Shown here in pieces: positions 43,079 through 55,504 of a stretch of DNA of 64,000 nt. This stretch comes from Achromobacter animicus (GTDB lineage: Bacteria; Pseudomonadota; Gammaproteobacteria; Burkholderiales; Burkholderiaceae_B), in contig NZ_CADIJM010000002.1 in the NCBI RefSeq assembly GCF_902859585.1, forward strand, positions 558,001 to 622,000, read 5' to 3'. Both the position numbers and the translations under genes were made by a program. Each line of letters starts with the position of its first letter. The first letter of the stretch is position 1. The notes below the pieces were generated by a model that made no database searches, had not been told where the DNA came from, and saw only the letters and a program-made list of their open reading frames with translations.

Positions 43079-44179
43079 ATGTCCGCATCCCTCAAACGCA
43101 CCCCGCTCGCCGAAGAACACATCGCCGCCGGCGCCCGCATGGTCGATTTCGGCGGCTGGGACATGCCGCTGGCCTACGGTTCGCAGATCGAAGAGCACCA
43201 TGCCGTGCGCCAGGACGCCGGCATGTTCGACGTCTCGCACATGCTCAACGTCGACGTGACGGGCCCGGATGCCTTCGCCTTCCTGCAGCGCCTGGTCGCC
43301 AACGACGTCGCCAAGCTGACGGTCCCGGGCAAGGCGCTCTACAGCTGCATGCTGAACCCGCAGGGCGGCGTCATCGACGACCTCATCATCTATTTCTTCG
43401 CTGCCGACGAATGGCGCGTGGTGGTCAACGCCGGCACGGCCGACAAGGACGTGGCCTGGATGCAGCGCGTCAAGCAGGCCGGCGCGTTCGACGTGACCAT
43501 CGTCCCGCGCCGCGATCTGGCCATGGTGGCTGTGCAGGGCCCCAACGCCCGCGCCAAGGTCTGGGCCGCCCGCCCGGCCTGGCAAGCCGCCAGCGAACCG
43601 CTGACTCCCTTCGTCGCCGCCCGCGTGGGCGACGACACGCTGGTCGCCCGCACGGGCTACACCGGCGAAGACGGTTTCGAAATCGTCCTGCCCGCTGCTG
43701 AAGTCGTGCAACTGTGGCGCGACCTGATCGCCCAGGGCGTGCGTCCGGCAGGCCTGGGCGCGCGCGACACGCTGCGCCTGGAAGCCGGCATGAACCTGTA
43801 CGGCCAGGACATGGACGAACTGACCCACCCCGGCGAAGCCGGCCTGACCTGGACCGTGTCCGGCAAGAACGCCGAGCGCCGCTTCATCGGCCGCGACGCG
43901 ATCGAACAATTCGCCAAGCCCGCCACCTTCATCGGCCTGAAGCTGCAGGAACGCGGCGTCATGCGCGCGCACATGGCCGTGCGCACCGCGCAGGGCGTGG
44001 GCGAGCTGACCAGCGGCACCATGTCGCCCACGCTGGGCGTGTCGATCGGCTTTGCCCGCCTGCCGCAAGGCGTGGTCGCGGGCGACAAGGTCGAGGTCGA
44101 CATCCGCGGCAAGTGGGTGCCCGCCGTGGCGTGCAAGCTGCCTTTCGTGCGTAACGGCAAAGCCGTCGAACACTCGTAA
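43079..44179 (+). CDS. gcvT: Glycine cleavage system aminomethyltransferase (T protein)
   Basis: The 366-residue protein has the T-protein text [84 protein letters not shown] and [20 protein letters not shown]. It takes the aminomethyl group from lipoyl-H protein, releases ammonia and makes 5,10-methylene-THF. It is the first gene after the glycine riboswitch, with a GGAG ribosome site nine bases from the ATG. gcvH follows after 98 bp. Confidence 0.97.
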   Translation: MSASLKRTPLAEEHIAAGARMVDFGGWDMPLAYGSQIEEHHAVRQDAGMFDVSHMLNVDVTGPDAFAFLQRLVANDVAKLTVPGKALYSCMLNPQGGVIDDLIIYFFAADEWRVVVNAGTADKDVAWMQRVKQAGAFDVTIVPRRDLAMVAVQGPNARAKVWAARPAWQAASEPLTPFVAARVGDDTLVARTGYTGEDGFEIVLPAAEVVQLWRDLIAQGVRPAGLGARDTLRLEAGMNLYGQDMDELTHPGEAGLTWTVSGKNAERRFIGRDAIEQFAKPATFIGLKLQERGVMRAHMAVRTAQGVGELTSGTMSPTLGVSIGFARLPQGVVAGDKVEVDIRGKWVPAVACKLPFVRNGKAVEHS

Positions 44180-44277
44180 ACTCGAACCTCGCGCGTGCAC
44201 CGGCCCGGTCTGGGCAACGGCCGCCCGCGCGAGGCGCGCAACACCATTCATCTACCCGCATTCCCTCAGGAGTTCCC

Positions 44278-44655
44278 ATGAGTCTGCCCACCGATCGCAA
44301 GTACACCGAGTCCCATGAATGGGTCAAAGCCGAGGGCGACGTGTTCGTCGTCGGCATCACCGACACCGCCCAGGAGCAACTGGGCGATCTGGTCTTCGTT
44401 GGCGACGTGAACGTCGGCGCGAAGCTGAGCGCGGGCGAAACCGCCGGCGTGGTCGAGTCGGTCAAGGCCGCCTCGGACATCTACGCGCCCGTGTCGGGCG
44501 AAATCGTTGCCTTCAACGAAGAACTGGAAAGCAACCCCAACCTGATCAACGAATCGGCCTTCACCGCCTGGATCTTCAAGATCAAGCCGGACAACGCCGC
44601 CGACGCCGACAAGCTGCTGGACGCCGCCGGCTACGAAGCCGTCGCCAACGGCTGA
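44278..44655 (+). CDS. gcvH: Glycine cleavage system H protein
   Basis: The 125-residue protein shows RKYTESHEWVKAEGDVFVVG, ITDTAQEQLGDLVFVGDVNV and the lipoyl lysine in GVVESVKAASDIYAP (K63). It shuttles the aminomethyl group between P, T and L proteins. The spacing to gcvT (98 bp) and gcvP (93 bp) allows one transcript from the riboswitch promoter. An AGGAG site precedes the ATG. Confidence 0.98.
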   Translation: MSLPTDRKYTESHEWVKAEGDVFVVGITDTAQEQLGDLVFVGDVNVGAKLSAGETAGVVESVKAASDIYAPVSGEIVAFNEELESNPNLINESAFTAWIFKIKPDNAADADKLLDAAGYEAVANG

Positions 44656-44748
44656 TGCCGCACGCGGGGGAGCGGCGGCGCCGCCTCCCTCGCCAGACGC
44701 AATACCGTCCGTTCGCAGGACGACACCCGCTACCCCCGAGATCCCCCC

Positions 44749-47622
<2,874 letters not shown>

Positions 47623-47686
47623 GGCACGTGAATGCGTCCGGCCTTCGCCGGACGCACACTGCCCGATCCCCGCGATCAGGGCGAAA

Positions 47687-47719
47687 AAAAGCCCCCGACT
47701 TTTACAGGCGGGGGCTTTT
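47687..47719. terminator. Bidirectional terminator after gcvP
   Basis: AAAAGCCCCCG (47687-47697) pairs with CGGGGGCTTTT (47709-47719) around an 11-base loop. A-run and T-run flank it, so it serves gcvP and the convergent DUF945-YbjN gene. Confidence 0.88.
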
Positions 47720-47758
47720 GCTTGGGGCCAGGCCTTGGATCAAGGCCGGCCGTTCAGC

Positions 47759-49714
47759 TTACTTCGCAGGCGCTTTCGCCGCGGCGCCGAAGTCTTCGGC
47801 GATGCTGATGAACGTGTTGAGCAGGATCTGCAGGTTGTCCTTGCCCAGACCGCCTTCGGCGTTCATGTCCATCTGCAGCACGGCCTGGTTCTTTTCATCG
47901 AGGTAGGCGCGGCTCCAGCGGTATTCCTGGTTCCAGGCGTTGATGGCCTTGAGCGTCATCGGCTTCTTGGTGGCGTACGTGGCGGTCGCGACCAGGTCCA
48001 GGCACTTTTCCGTGAAGTCGTTGCACAGGAACTCCAGGCGCAGGTCGGTGGCGCCGGTGGTGCCCGGGTTCAGGACCAGCACGGGGCCGTCGGTGCCGTC
48101 GCTGCGGGTCACGGTGTAGCCCATGTCGTCCAGCATGTTGGCAACGTCTTCCAGGTTGAAGTCCTGCATGACGCCGGCAACCGGTGCCGGAGCGACGGGT
48201 TCGGCGTCCGGGTCCATGCCGATGCCGGACAGCTCATCGTCGTCGTCCAGGTCATTCATGCCGGTCGCGCCCAAGAGGCCGCTGAACAGTTCCTCGGCAG
48301 GAATCTTCTGGCCGTTCAGGTCGCCCATGCCGTCGGCAAAGGTGAACTTGCCGACGATGTTGTCGCCGTCGTTCTTGCCCACGTTCATCATTTCGGCCAT
48401 GCCGGCCATCTGGCGGATGTTCTCGTCAGCGTCGGCCGCGGCCTTCTCGGCGGGCACGCCTTCGGTCTTGACGGCGTACTGCACCATCAGGTCCTTCACC
48501 ATGGGCTTGGAGATCACCAGCGAGGCGTCGATCTTCTTGATCGCCTGCACCGCGATTTCCTGCGGGGTCAGGTCCTTGGCGTTGGCCGGATTGGCCAGGT
48601 CCAGCGTGAAGGTCAGCTTGCTCTCGCCCTTGGCCGTCTTCCAGCTCAGCGGATCGATGCTGAACGACGGATTGCCCGCCAGCAGCTTGCCGGCGTTGTC
48701 CAGCAGAACGTCGAACTGTTCGTCCTTCAGGCCTTCGTCGCTGGCGCCCAGCATGTATTGGCGCATGAGCTGGTTGTAGGTGTCCGAGAGTTGCTTGACG
48801 GCCTGGCCGTCCAGCCGGGCCAGCTTGATCACGGCCTGGCCATTGCCCAGCACCACGTCGTTCACGGTGAGGTCGCCCGTCTGGTAGGCGGCCTGCACGT
48901 TGATGGACTTGTCGTCTTCGGACAGCTTCACGCCGTAGCTGAAGTTGTCCAGCCCGACCTTCATGTCGTCGGTGGGACGCAGCACGTCCACGCGCTTGAT
49001 CTTCAGGTCCGAATTGCCCATCGAGATGCCGAACTTGCCCATGCGGCTGTCGACGTCCATGGTCAGGCCGGCGATGGTCATCTTGACGGGGTCGTGGCTC
49101 TTGCTGCCGTCCACCGACAGCTTGTCCATCACGCCGTGCGCGGTGACGGCCTGCGTGGCGCGGTCGAAGGTGCCTTCCATCCGCATGCCGCTGAAGTCGA
49201 GCGCGTTGCCGTCATGCGTGACGACGATCGGCGCGATCGCGGCGGTGGAGGTGGCGTTGCCGCTGTAGCTGACGATGGCGTCGCCCATCAGCGGGGAGAT
49301 GTCCTTGGTCAGTTCGAAGACGGGCTTGATGTTGTCCGTCTTGGCGATCTCGGTGTGGATGAACGCGAGCTTGGGCGCAATGGCGCCGCGCGACAGGGCG
49401 CTCTTGGGGAAGGGGCCGTGCTCGATGTTCGCGTCGAACTCGATCATGCCCGCGGGCAGGTCGTCCAGGCCCTTGTCGTTCTTGACGAGCGACACGCCAT
49501 AACGTGCCTGCGTCGAGAACAGGCCGCGCTCGTACTTGAGCTGATCAATGCGCAGGCCGAACAGCGGCGTGATCTTGGCGAGCTTTTCGTTGGCCTGTGC
49601 CAGATGACGCTGCGCGTCTTCTTCGATGCGCTTGCCGGTGTACCACGTGGCCCCGACCCAGCTTCCCGCTCCCACTATGACCACGCCCAGGGTGATCGCT
49701 ACGCTCTTTTTCAT
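47759..49714 (-). CDS. DUF945 (YdgA-like) and YbjN-domain fusion protein
   Basis: The 651-residue protein begins with a membrane anchor (KSVAITLGVVIVGAGSWVGA) and the DUF945/YdgA layout (TPLFGLRIDQLKYERGLFST, then FDANIEHGPFPKSALSRG) through about residue 500. After an acidic linker (MNDLDDDDELSGIGMDPDAE) it ends in a YbjN domain (about 525-645) with FNLEDVANMLDDMGYTVTRS and INAWNQEYRWSRAYLDEKNQ. YdgA proteins face the periplasm and have unclear roles; YbjN domains are linked to motility, stress and chaperone-like functions. I know of the two as separate proteins, so the fusion is notable. The C-terminal YbjN part should also be periplasmic if the anchor is N-in. Confidence 0.82.
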   Translation of the reverse strand: MKKSVAITLGVVIVGAGSWVGATWYTGKRIEEDAQRHLAQANEKLAKITPLFGLRIDQLKYERGLFSTQARYGVSLVKNDKGLDDLPAGMIEFDANIEHGPFPKSALSRGAIAPKLAFIHTEIAKTDNIKPVFELTKDISPLMGDAIVSYSGNATSTAAIAPIVVTHDGNALDFSGMRMEGTFDRATQAVTAHGVMDKLSVDGSKSHDPVKMTIAGLTMDVDSRMGKFGISMGNSDLKIKRVDVLRPTDDMKVGLDNFSYGVKLSEDDKSINVQAAYQTGDLTVNDVVLGNGQAVIKLARLDGQAVKQLSDTYNQLMRQYMLGASDEGLKDEQFDVLLDNAGKLLAGNPSFSIDPLSWKTAKGESKLTFTLDLANPANAKDLTPQEIAVQAIKKIDASLVISKPMVKDLMVQYAVKTEGVPAEKAAADADENIRQMAGMAEMMNVGKNDGDNIVGKFTFADGMGDLNGQKIPAEELFSGLLGATGMNDLDDDDELSGIGMDPDAEPVAPAPVAGVMQDFNLEDVANMLDDMGYTVTRSDGTDGPVLVLNPGTTGATDLRLEFLCNDFTEKCLDLVATATYATKKPMTLKAINAWNQEYRWSRAYLDEKNQAVLQMDMNAEGGLGKDNLQILLNTFISIAEDFGAAAKAPAK

Positions 49715-49899
49715 CGTTCTGCTTATATCGTTGATTGTCGAGTCATATCCGGCAGCGGCCTACGGCGCCACGCTCGTCCGCGCGAAGCGCAAGCGTCCTG
49801 GATACGCGTGTTCATCGGCCTGTCAGGCCCGCGGCGGAGTATACCGAGACGCGTGTCACGCTGAACGCGCGCGCAGTTACCGAAGATTTCAAAATGAAA

Positions 49900-49924
49900 G
49901 CCGGCGCCCGGGGCGCCGGCCTTT
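49900..49924 (-). terminator. Terminator downstream of the operon-terminal M81 gene
   Basis: GCCGGCGCC and GGCGCCGGC form a nine-bp stem (49900-49920) around CGG. On the minus strand it is followed by TTTCATTTT, which suits termination of the M81 gene ending at 49944. The plus side also has a short CTTT. Confidence 0.7.
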
Positions 49925-49943
49925 GTCGACAAAACGCCTGGTC

Positions 49944-51419
49944 TCAGAGCGGATCAAGCGGATAGATCGGACGGCGCACGTGCTTGAACTCGACCTGGCT
50001 GTAGTCGGACGTCGTGACGCCCACGCCGGTGCATTCGATGATCTCGGTCGCCATGTCAGAGAAGCCCGCGCGCCAGTGGATGCGGCTTTTCAGGACGACA
50101 TACCGCTTTTGCAGCGGGTCGATGCCGGCCGACAGCAGGCAGTTGATGTCGAAGGGTTCCTGGTGGCGCGAGACGACCACGATCTCCACGCGCCCGGTGT
50201 CGATGACCACCGTCAGGCCGGTGTCGTTGCGCACGCCGCGATACATCGGGCCGCGGTTCAGGTAGACGCCGTCGAACACCAGCTTGACGCGGCCGGTAAC
50301 TTCAAGCGGTTCGCTGGGCTGCTTGATGGCCGGCATGGGCAGCTTGCCGCCCAGCTTGAGCGTGATGGTGTTGCCCACGCCCGCGGCGGCGGCTTCCGTT
50401 GCGGCCTGCGGATCGCAGATGGCGTAGAAGACCACGTTATCCAGTTCCTGGCGCAGCACTTCGGCCAGCACGGCCGTTGTGTCCATCGTGCCGCCCGAGC
50501 CCGTGTTGTCGTAGTGGTCCAGCAGCACGACCGGGCCTTGTTCGATGCCCTTGGCGCGCGTGATGGTCGGCGCCAGCGGTTCCGAATGGAACACCCAGTC
50601 GGCGCGGCCCTGCCACGCGCGGTCCAGCAATTCGTCGCGATGCTGTTCGGCGGCGGCCAGGTTGCCGTCCGTACAGACCACGGCGCTCAGGCCCGCTTCG
50701 CGAATGTCCGCATGGGGAAAGCCCACGAAGACGGACGCCGCCAGCACGCCGCTGGCTTCAAGTTCCTTGCACCGTTCCTGCAGCGGCTTGTTGGGCGCGG
50801 CGTGCGTGCCCTGGCACATGATGTGCGGCAGCATGGGCTTGTTGGCCCAAGTCATCACCGGCTTGATCTCGCCCTTGAGCGTGCGGACGATGACGTTCGC
50901 GGCGCGCACGCCCGCATCGCGGATATCCACGTGCGGGTAGGTGTGAAAGCCGCTGATGACTGTGGCGTTGCGCACGATGTCGTCGTAGATGTTGGCGTGC
51001 ATGTCCAGCGTCACGGCAACGGGCGTCTTGGGATCGATCTCGCGCAGGCGGCGCAGCAGGTCGCCCTCGGCGTCTTCCACGCCTTCGGCGACCATCGCGC
51101 CGTGCAGATCCAGCAGAATGGCGTCAAACCCGCCGCGCTTGACCTCGTCCAGGATCAGCGTGCACAGGCGTTCATGCGTCTGCGCGCTGGTGGGGCCGCT
51201 GGGCCAGGACTCGGCCGCGACCGGCAGCACGATCTCGGCGCCCTCGCGGCGGGCGACCTCGATGTAGCCGCCCAGGCCGCTGTCGGTGTTCTCGTAGGCC
51301 TTGATGGCGCGATCGCCAGCCAGGATCTCGGGACTGCCGCGAAAGAAACGTTCAAGCGGGGTGGGCACGGGCGAAAACGTGTTCGTCTCGTGCTTGATCA
51401 TTGCCAAAAGCCAACGCAT
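49944..51419 (-). CDS. M81-family metallopeptidase (MlrC-like), operon-terminal copy
   Basis: The 491-residue protein starts RWLLAMIKHETNTFSPVPTP and has the family marks FDAILLDLHGAMVAEGVEDA, VAVTLDMHANIYDDIV, SGFHTYPHVDIRD, a C-terminal domain with VVLLDHYDNTGSGGTMDTTA, and FKHVRRPIYPLDP at the end. MlrC cleaves the linear tetrapeptide from microcystin; most members act on unknown small peptides or amides, with histidine and aspartate zinc ligands as seen here. It is the last gene of the minus-strand ABC operon, 29 bp after the amidase, and is distinct from the second M81 copy at the operon start. Confidence 0.9.
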   Translation of the reverse strand: MRWLLAMIKHETNTFSPVPTPLERFFRGSPEILAGDRAIKAYENTDSGLGGYIEVARREGAEIVLPVAAESWPSGPTSAQTHERLCTLILDEVKRGGFDAILLDLHGAMVAEGVEDAEGDLLRRLREIDPKTPVAVTLDMHANIYDDIVRNATVISGFHTYPHVDIRDAGVRAANVIVRTLKGEIKPVMTWANKPMLPHIMCQGTHAAPNKPLQERCKELEASGVLAASVFVGFPHADIREAGLSAVVCTDGNLAAAEQHRDELLDRAWQGRADWVFHSEPLAPTITRAKGIEQGPVVLLDHYDNTGSGGTMDTTAVLAEVLRQELDNVVFYAICDPQAATEAAAAGVGNTITLKLGGKLPMPAIKQPSEPLEVTGRVKLVFDGVYLNRGPMYRGVRNDTGLTVVIDTGRVEIVVVSRHQEPFDINCLLSAGIDPLQKRYVVLKSRIHWRAGFSDMATEIIECTGVGVTTSDYSQVEFKHVRRPIYPLDPL

Positions 51420-51448
51420 GGGAAGTTCCTGTGGGTTGCCGTGGAGGG

Positions 51449-52858
51449 TCAGTGTGCTGAGGGCGGCTGGGGCCAGGGGCGCTGGGCGGGACGCATCCGT
51501 TCCCAGGCGCGCGCCACGCGCAGCACGCCCAGATCGTCAAAGCGCGCGCCCGCGATCTGCAGGCCGATGGGCAGGCCAGCCTTGGTGTAGCCGCAATTGA
51601 CCGAGGCCGCGGGCTGCTCGCTCATGTTGAAGGGCAGCGTGAACCCGATGTGGTGCATCGTCGTGGCGACCTCGTTCGTGGGCGAGGGCCATTCGGCGTT
51701 GTAGGCCACGACGGGCGCCACCGGCGACAGCACGTAGTCGTACGGCGCGCAGGCTGCGACGGTGCGCGCCCGCACATTCAGCGTTTCGTAGTAGCTGCGG
51801 AAGACGTCTTCGCCGCTATGCCCGCCGCCGCTTTCGGCCCACGCGCGGATGAAGGGCAGGATCTTGGCGCGGCGTGCCTCGGACAGCGCGCCCAGGTCGA
51901 TGGCCGAGCGGGTGCGCCAGAACTTGTCCACGCCTTCCAGCATGCCGGGCGTCATCCACGGCTGCATCGGTGTGACGATGGCGCCCGCGGCCTCGAAGGC
52001 GCGCGCCGCGGCTTCGACGGCATCGCGCGTCTCGGGATCCAGCGGCAGCCCGCAGCCGGCGTCCAGCAACAGGCCGATGCGCAGGCCGCGCACGTCGTGT
52101 TCCAGGTTCAACCAGTCGATCTCCTGGAAGGGCAGGCTCATGTGATCGCGCGCGTCGGGCTGGGACAACACGCCCATCATGAGCGCCGTATCGGTGATGG
52201 TGCGCGTCATGGGACCGGCGCAGCGGCCCATGAAGGGCGGATCGATGGGGATGCGGCCCAGGCTGGGCTTGAGCGTGGCGATGCCGCACCAGGCGGCCGG
52301 CAGGCGGACCGAGCCGCCGATGTCGGTGCCGATGTGCAGCGGGCCATAACCGGCTGCTGCGGCGGCGCCGGCGCCCGCGCTGGAGCCGCCGGGGTTTTTG
52401 GTCAGGTCCCAGGGATTGCGCGTCAGTTCATGAAAGCTCGACAACCCGGACGACAGCATGCCGTAGTCGGGCATGGTGGTCTTGCCCAGCAGCACCGCGC
52501 CGGACTCGCGCATGCGCGCGGCGGGCGGGGCGTCGGCGGCGGCCGGGGTCAGGTCGGTGGCGGCGGTGCCCAGCGGCACGGGCACGCCGCGCGTGGCGAT
52601 GTTTTCCTTGATGGTGGCGGGCACGCCGTCCAGCGAGTACCCGCCGCAGGCCTGCGGCTCACCCTTCATCCAGCGGGCCTCGGACGCGCGGGCCATCGCC
52701 AGCGCGCCTTCCGGATCCAGCGCGTAGGTGGCTTTCAGCCGGGGCTCCCAGCGCTCGATATGGTCCAGCACCGACCGCGTCGCCTCGACGGGCGACAGGG
52801 TCTTGCTGCGATACGCCTCAAGGAGTTCCTGGGCGGACATTTCATGCAGTTGCGGCAT
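51449..52858 (-). CDS. Amidase-signature family hydrolase
   Basis: The 469-residue protein has the amidase signature with the Ser-cisSer-Lys triad visible: Lys84 in DGVPATIKENIATRG, Ser159 in NPGGSSAGAGAAAAAGYG and Ser183 in GTDIGGSVRLPAAWCG. The family hydrolyses amide bonds of many small molecules. It lies between the ABC ATPase (27 bp upstream) and the M81 peptidase (29 bp downstream), so it probably processes an imported amide or amidated peptide. There is no signal peptide, so it acts in the cytosol. Gat-type transamidase use is unlikely because no GatB or GatC gene is present. Confidence 0.92.
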   Translation of the reverse strand: MPQLHEMSAQELLEAYRSKTLSPVEATRSVLDHIERWEPRLKATYALDPEGALAMARASEARWMKGEPQACGGYSLDGVPATIKENIATRGVPVPLGTAATDLTPAAADAPPAARMRESGAVLLGKTTMPDYGMLSSGLSSFHELTRNPWDLTKNPGGSSAGAGAAAAAGYGPLHIGTDIGGSVRLPAAWCGIATLKPSLGRIPIDPPFMGRCAGPMTRTITDTALMMGVLSQPDARDHMSLPFQEIDWLNLEHDVRGLRIGLLLDAGCGLPLDPETRDAVEAAARAFEAAGAIVTPMQPWMTPGMLEGVDKFWRTRSAIDLGALSEARRAKILPFIRAWAESGGGHSGEDVFRSYYETLNVRARTVAACAPYDYVLSPVAPVVAYNAEWPSPTNEVATTMHHIGFTLPFNMSEQPAASVNCGYTKAGLPIGLQIAGARFDDLGVLRVARAWERMRPAQRPWPQPPSAH

Positions 52859-52885
52859 CTCGGTTCCAGTGGGTCGGAAAAGGCG

Positions 52886-54589
52886 TCAGACGGCCGGGGA
52901 GGCGGACGGCAACAAGCCGGGCGCAATGGGCCGGAAGTTGCGGAAGTCCCAATCCCGGCCGGGGGCGGCGTCGATCAGGGCCCGCGTGTATTGGTGGCGC
53001 GGTTCGGTCAATACGGTTTCGGCAGACCCGGTTTCGACCACCTGGCCGCGCTGCATCACCATGATGGTGTCGCAGATCTGCGCGGCCACGCGCAGGTCGT
53101 GGGTGATGAACAGCACGCCCACGCCCGTACGTTCGCGCACCTGTTCCAGCAGCTCCAGCACCTGCGCCTGCACGGACACGTCCAGCGCCGAGACGGCTTC
53201 GTCGGCCACCAGGATCTCCGGGTCCATGACCAGCGCGCGCGCGATGCAGATGCGCTGGCGCTGTCCGCCAGAGAACTGGTGCGGATAACGCCGCATGGCG
53301 TCGGGGCTCAGACCCACGACGCTGAGGGTTTCGCTGGCGCGCTTGAGCGCCTGTTCGCGGGCCACGCCAAAGTTCAGCAGCCCCTCGATGATGGATTCTC
53401 CCACCGTGCGGCGCGGATTCAGCGACCGGTACGGATCCTGGAAAACGATCTGAATGCGGCGGCGCACGGGACGCAGCGCCGAGCCGGACAGCGTGCTCAG
53501 GTCTTCGCCGCCCATCATCATGTGGCCGGCCGTGGGCTCGATGAGCCGCACGATGCAGCGCGCCACTGTCGATTTGCCCGACCCGGATTCGCCGACGATG
53601 CCCAGGATCTCGCCCTTGCGCAGCGTCAGGTTGACGTCCGTGGCGGCGATGACGTGCTGCGCCGCCTTGCGCGAAAACAGCGAGCCCTTGCCGCCATAGG
53701 TGCGGCCCAGCCCCTTGACGTGCAGCACCGGCGTGCCGGTGGGCGGTTCACGGCGCGACGGCACCAGGCTGGGCACCGACGAGACCAGCCGGCGCGTGTA
53801 GGACTGCTTGGGTTCGGCCAGGATCTCGTGGCGCGTGCCGCTTTCGATCAGGTCGCCGCGGTTCATGACGACGATGCGGTCCGCGATCTCGGCCACCACG
53901 CCGAAGTCGTGCGTGATGAACAGCACGGCCGTCTGGTGCTTGACCTGCAGTTCCTTGATCAGCGCCAGGATCTGCTTCTGCGTGGTGACGTCCAGCGCCG
54001 TGGTGGGCTCGTCGGCGATCAGCAGCTTGGGTTCCAGGATCAGCGCCATCGCGATGACGATGCGCTGACGCTGGCCGCCCGAGAGCTGGTGCGGATAGGC
54101 GTCGTAGATGCGTTCGATGTCGGGCAGGTGCACCGACTGGAACATGTCTAGCACCTTGGCGCGGCGCTCGGCCGCCGACATGTTCTTGCGGTGCAGGCGC
54201 AGCACCTCGTCGACCTGCTTGCCCACCGTGTGCACGGGATTCAGCGCGGTCATGGGCTCTTGAAAGACCATTGCCATGCGCGTGGCGCGCAGCTCGCGCA
54301 GGCGGCGCTGCGTGGCCGTGGCGACGTCTTCGCCCTCGACGCGGATCGAACCCGCGCTGATGTTCAGGATGCCCTGCGGCAGCAGGCCCATGACGGCCAG
54401 CGACGTGACGGACTTGCCCGAACCGGATTCGCCGACCACGCACACTGTTTCGCCGGCGTGCACGTCCAGACTGAGGTTGCGCACGACGCGGTTGCCCGCG
54501 CCGGCGACTTCGACCGACAGATTGCGGATGGCCAGGATGGCGGACGAAGTGTCGCCCGCGGGGGGATTGGGGGAATAGTTCATCGGCAT
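52886..54589 (-). CDS. ABC transporter, double ATP-binding protein (DppDF/GsiA type)
   Basis: The start at 54589 overlaps the permease stop (TGATG) and gives 567 residues; a second ATG at 54583 is equally possible. Two ATPase domains are fused: the first with GESGSGKSVTSLAVMG and YPHQLSGGQRQRIVIAMALI, the second (from about 310) with GIVGESGSGKSTVARC, FQDPYRSLNPRRTVGESIIE and FSGGQRQRICIARAL. Walker B segments LLIADEPTTALDV and ILVADEAVSALDV are intact. This single-chain form is typical of dipeptide, oligopeptide and glutathione importers. It powers the permease pair upstream. Confidence 0.94.
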   Translation of the reverse strand: MPMNYSPNPPAGDTSSAILAIRNLSVEVAGAGNRVVRNLSLDVHAGETVCVVGESGSGKSVTSLAVMGLLPQGILNISAGSIRVEGEDVATATQRRLRELRATRMAMVFQEPMTALNPVHTVGKQVDEVLRLHRKNMSAAERRAKVLDMFQSVHLPDIERIYDAYPHQLSGGQRQRIVIAMALILEPKLLIADEPTTALDVTTQKQILALIKELQVKHQTAVLFITHDFGVVAEIADRIVVMNRGDLIESGTRHEILAEPKQSYTRRLVSSVPSLVPSRREPPTGTPVLHVKGLGRTYGGKGSLFSRKAAQHVIAATDVNLTLRKGEILGIVGESGSGKSTVARCIVRLIEPTAGHMMMGGEDLSTLSGSALRPVRRRIQIVFQDPYRSLNPRRTVGESIIEGLLNFGVAREQALKRASETLSVVGLSPDAMRRYPHQFSGGQRQRICIARALVMDPEILVADEAVSALDVSVQAQVLELLEQVRERTGVGVLFITHDLRVAAQICDTIMVMQRGQVVETGSAETVLTEPRHQYTRALIDAAPGRDWDFRNFRPIAPGLLPSASPAV

Positions 54590-55500
54590 CAGATCCTGCG
54601 CACCATTTTCGGGTCCAGCGCGTCGCGCAAGGCGTCGCCCAGGATGTTCACGCTGAGGACGGTCAGCGACAGGAACAGTCCGGGGAACAGGATCAGGCCG
54701 GGCAGCATGCGGAAGTACATGCGGCCTTCGGACATGATGTTGCCCCAGGACGCGATCTCGGGCGGGATGCCCGCGCCCAGGAAGCTCAGGATGGCTTCGG
54801 TCAGCATGGCGGACGCGAAGACGTACGTGCCTTGCACCGTCAGCGGCGCGATGGTGCTGGGCACCATGTGCCGCCACAGCAGCAGCGGCAGCGGGGTGCC
54901 CAGCGCCAGGGCGGCCTCCACGTAGGGCTCTCCGCGCACGCTCAGGATCTGGCCGCGCACCAGCCGCACCACCCGCGGGATTTCCGGAATGGTGATGGCC
55001 ACGAGCACGGTCGTGATGCTGGCGCCGGTGACCGACACCAGCGCGATCGCCAGCAAAATGCCGGGAATCGCCATGATGGCGTCCATCGTGCGCATGATGG
55101 GGCCGTCCAGCGACCGGAACCAGCCGGCGATGACGCCGATGACCAGCCCGAGGGCCACGCTGACCAAGGCAGCGCCCAGGCCCGCGATCAACGAGATGCG
55201 CGCGCCGTAGGCCACGCGCGACCACACGTCGCGCCCGAACGCGTCGGTGCCCAGGAAATAGTCGGTGAAGGGCTGCTTCAGGCGCCCGCCCGGGTTGAGT
55301 TGGGTGGGATCGACCGTGCCCAGCAGCGGCGCAAAAATGGCGATGAAGACAATCGCCGCCAGCACCACCAGCGCCAGCATGACGGGCCAGCTCCTGAGTC
55401 CCTGGCGGATCTGCCGCCAGGCGGTGATGTGGGGCGTGCCGCCTCCGGGGAGGTCGGCGGCCGCCTGCGCGGCGGCGTCGGTTGGCGTTTGCATGCTCAT
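54589..55500 (-). CDS. ABC transporter permease (DppC/OppC type)
   Basis: I place the start at the ATG at 55500, four bases after the preceding permease, giving 303 residues; a frame to 55551 would overlap that gene. The protein has the OppC-type N-terminal helix (WPVMLALVVLAAIVFIAIFA), the conserved LGTDAFGRDVWSRVAYGARI and the EAA loop EPYVEAALALGTPLPLLLWR. It forms the import channel with the DppB-type partner. It is coupled to the ATPase gene through TGATG. Confidence 0.93.
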   Translation of the reverse strand: MSMQTPTDAAAQAAADLPGGGTPHITAWRQIRQGLRSWPVMLALVVLAAIVFIAIFAPLLGTVDPTQLNPGGRLKQPFTDYFLGTDAFGRDVWSRVAYGARISLIAGLGAALVSVALGLVIGVIAGWFRSLDGPIMRTMDAIMAIPGILLAIALVSVTGASITTVLVAITIPEIPRVVRLVRGQILSVRGEPYVEAALALGTPLPLLLWRHMVPSTIAPLTVQGTYVFASAMLTEAILSFLGAGIPPEIASWGNIMSEGRMYFRMLPGLILFPGLFLSLTVLSVNILGDALRDALDPKMVRRI

Positions 55501-55504
55501 GGCG

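Noticed and set aside
52886-55225. ATPase frame extended upstream to 55225
   Set aside because: The upstream part is an out-of-frame reading of the permease gene; the real start is at 54589 or 54583.
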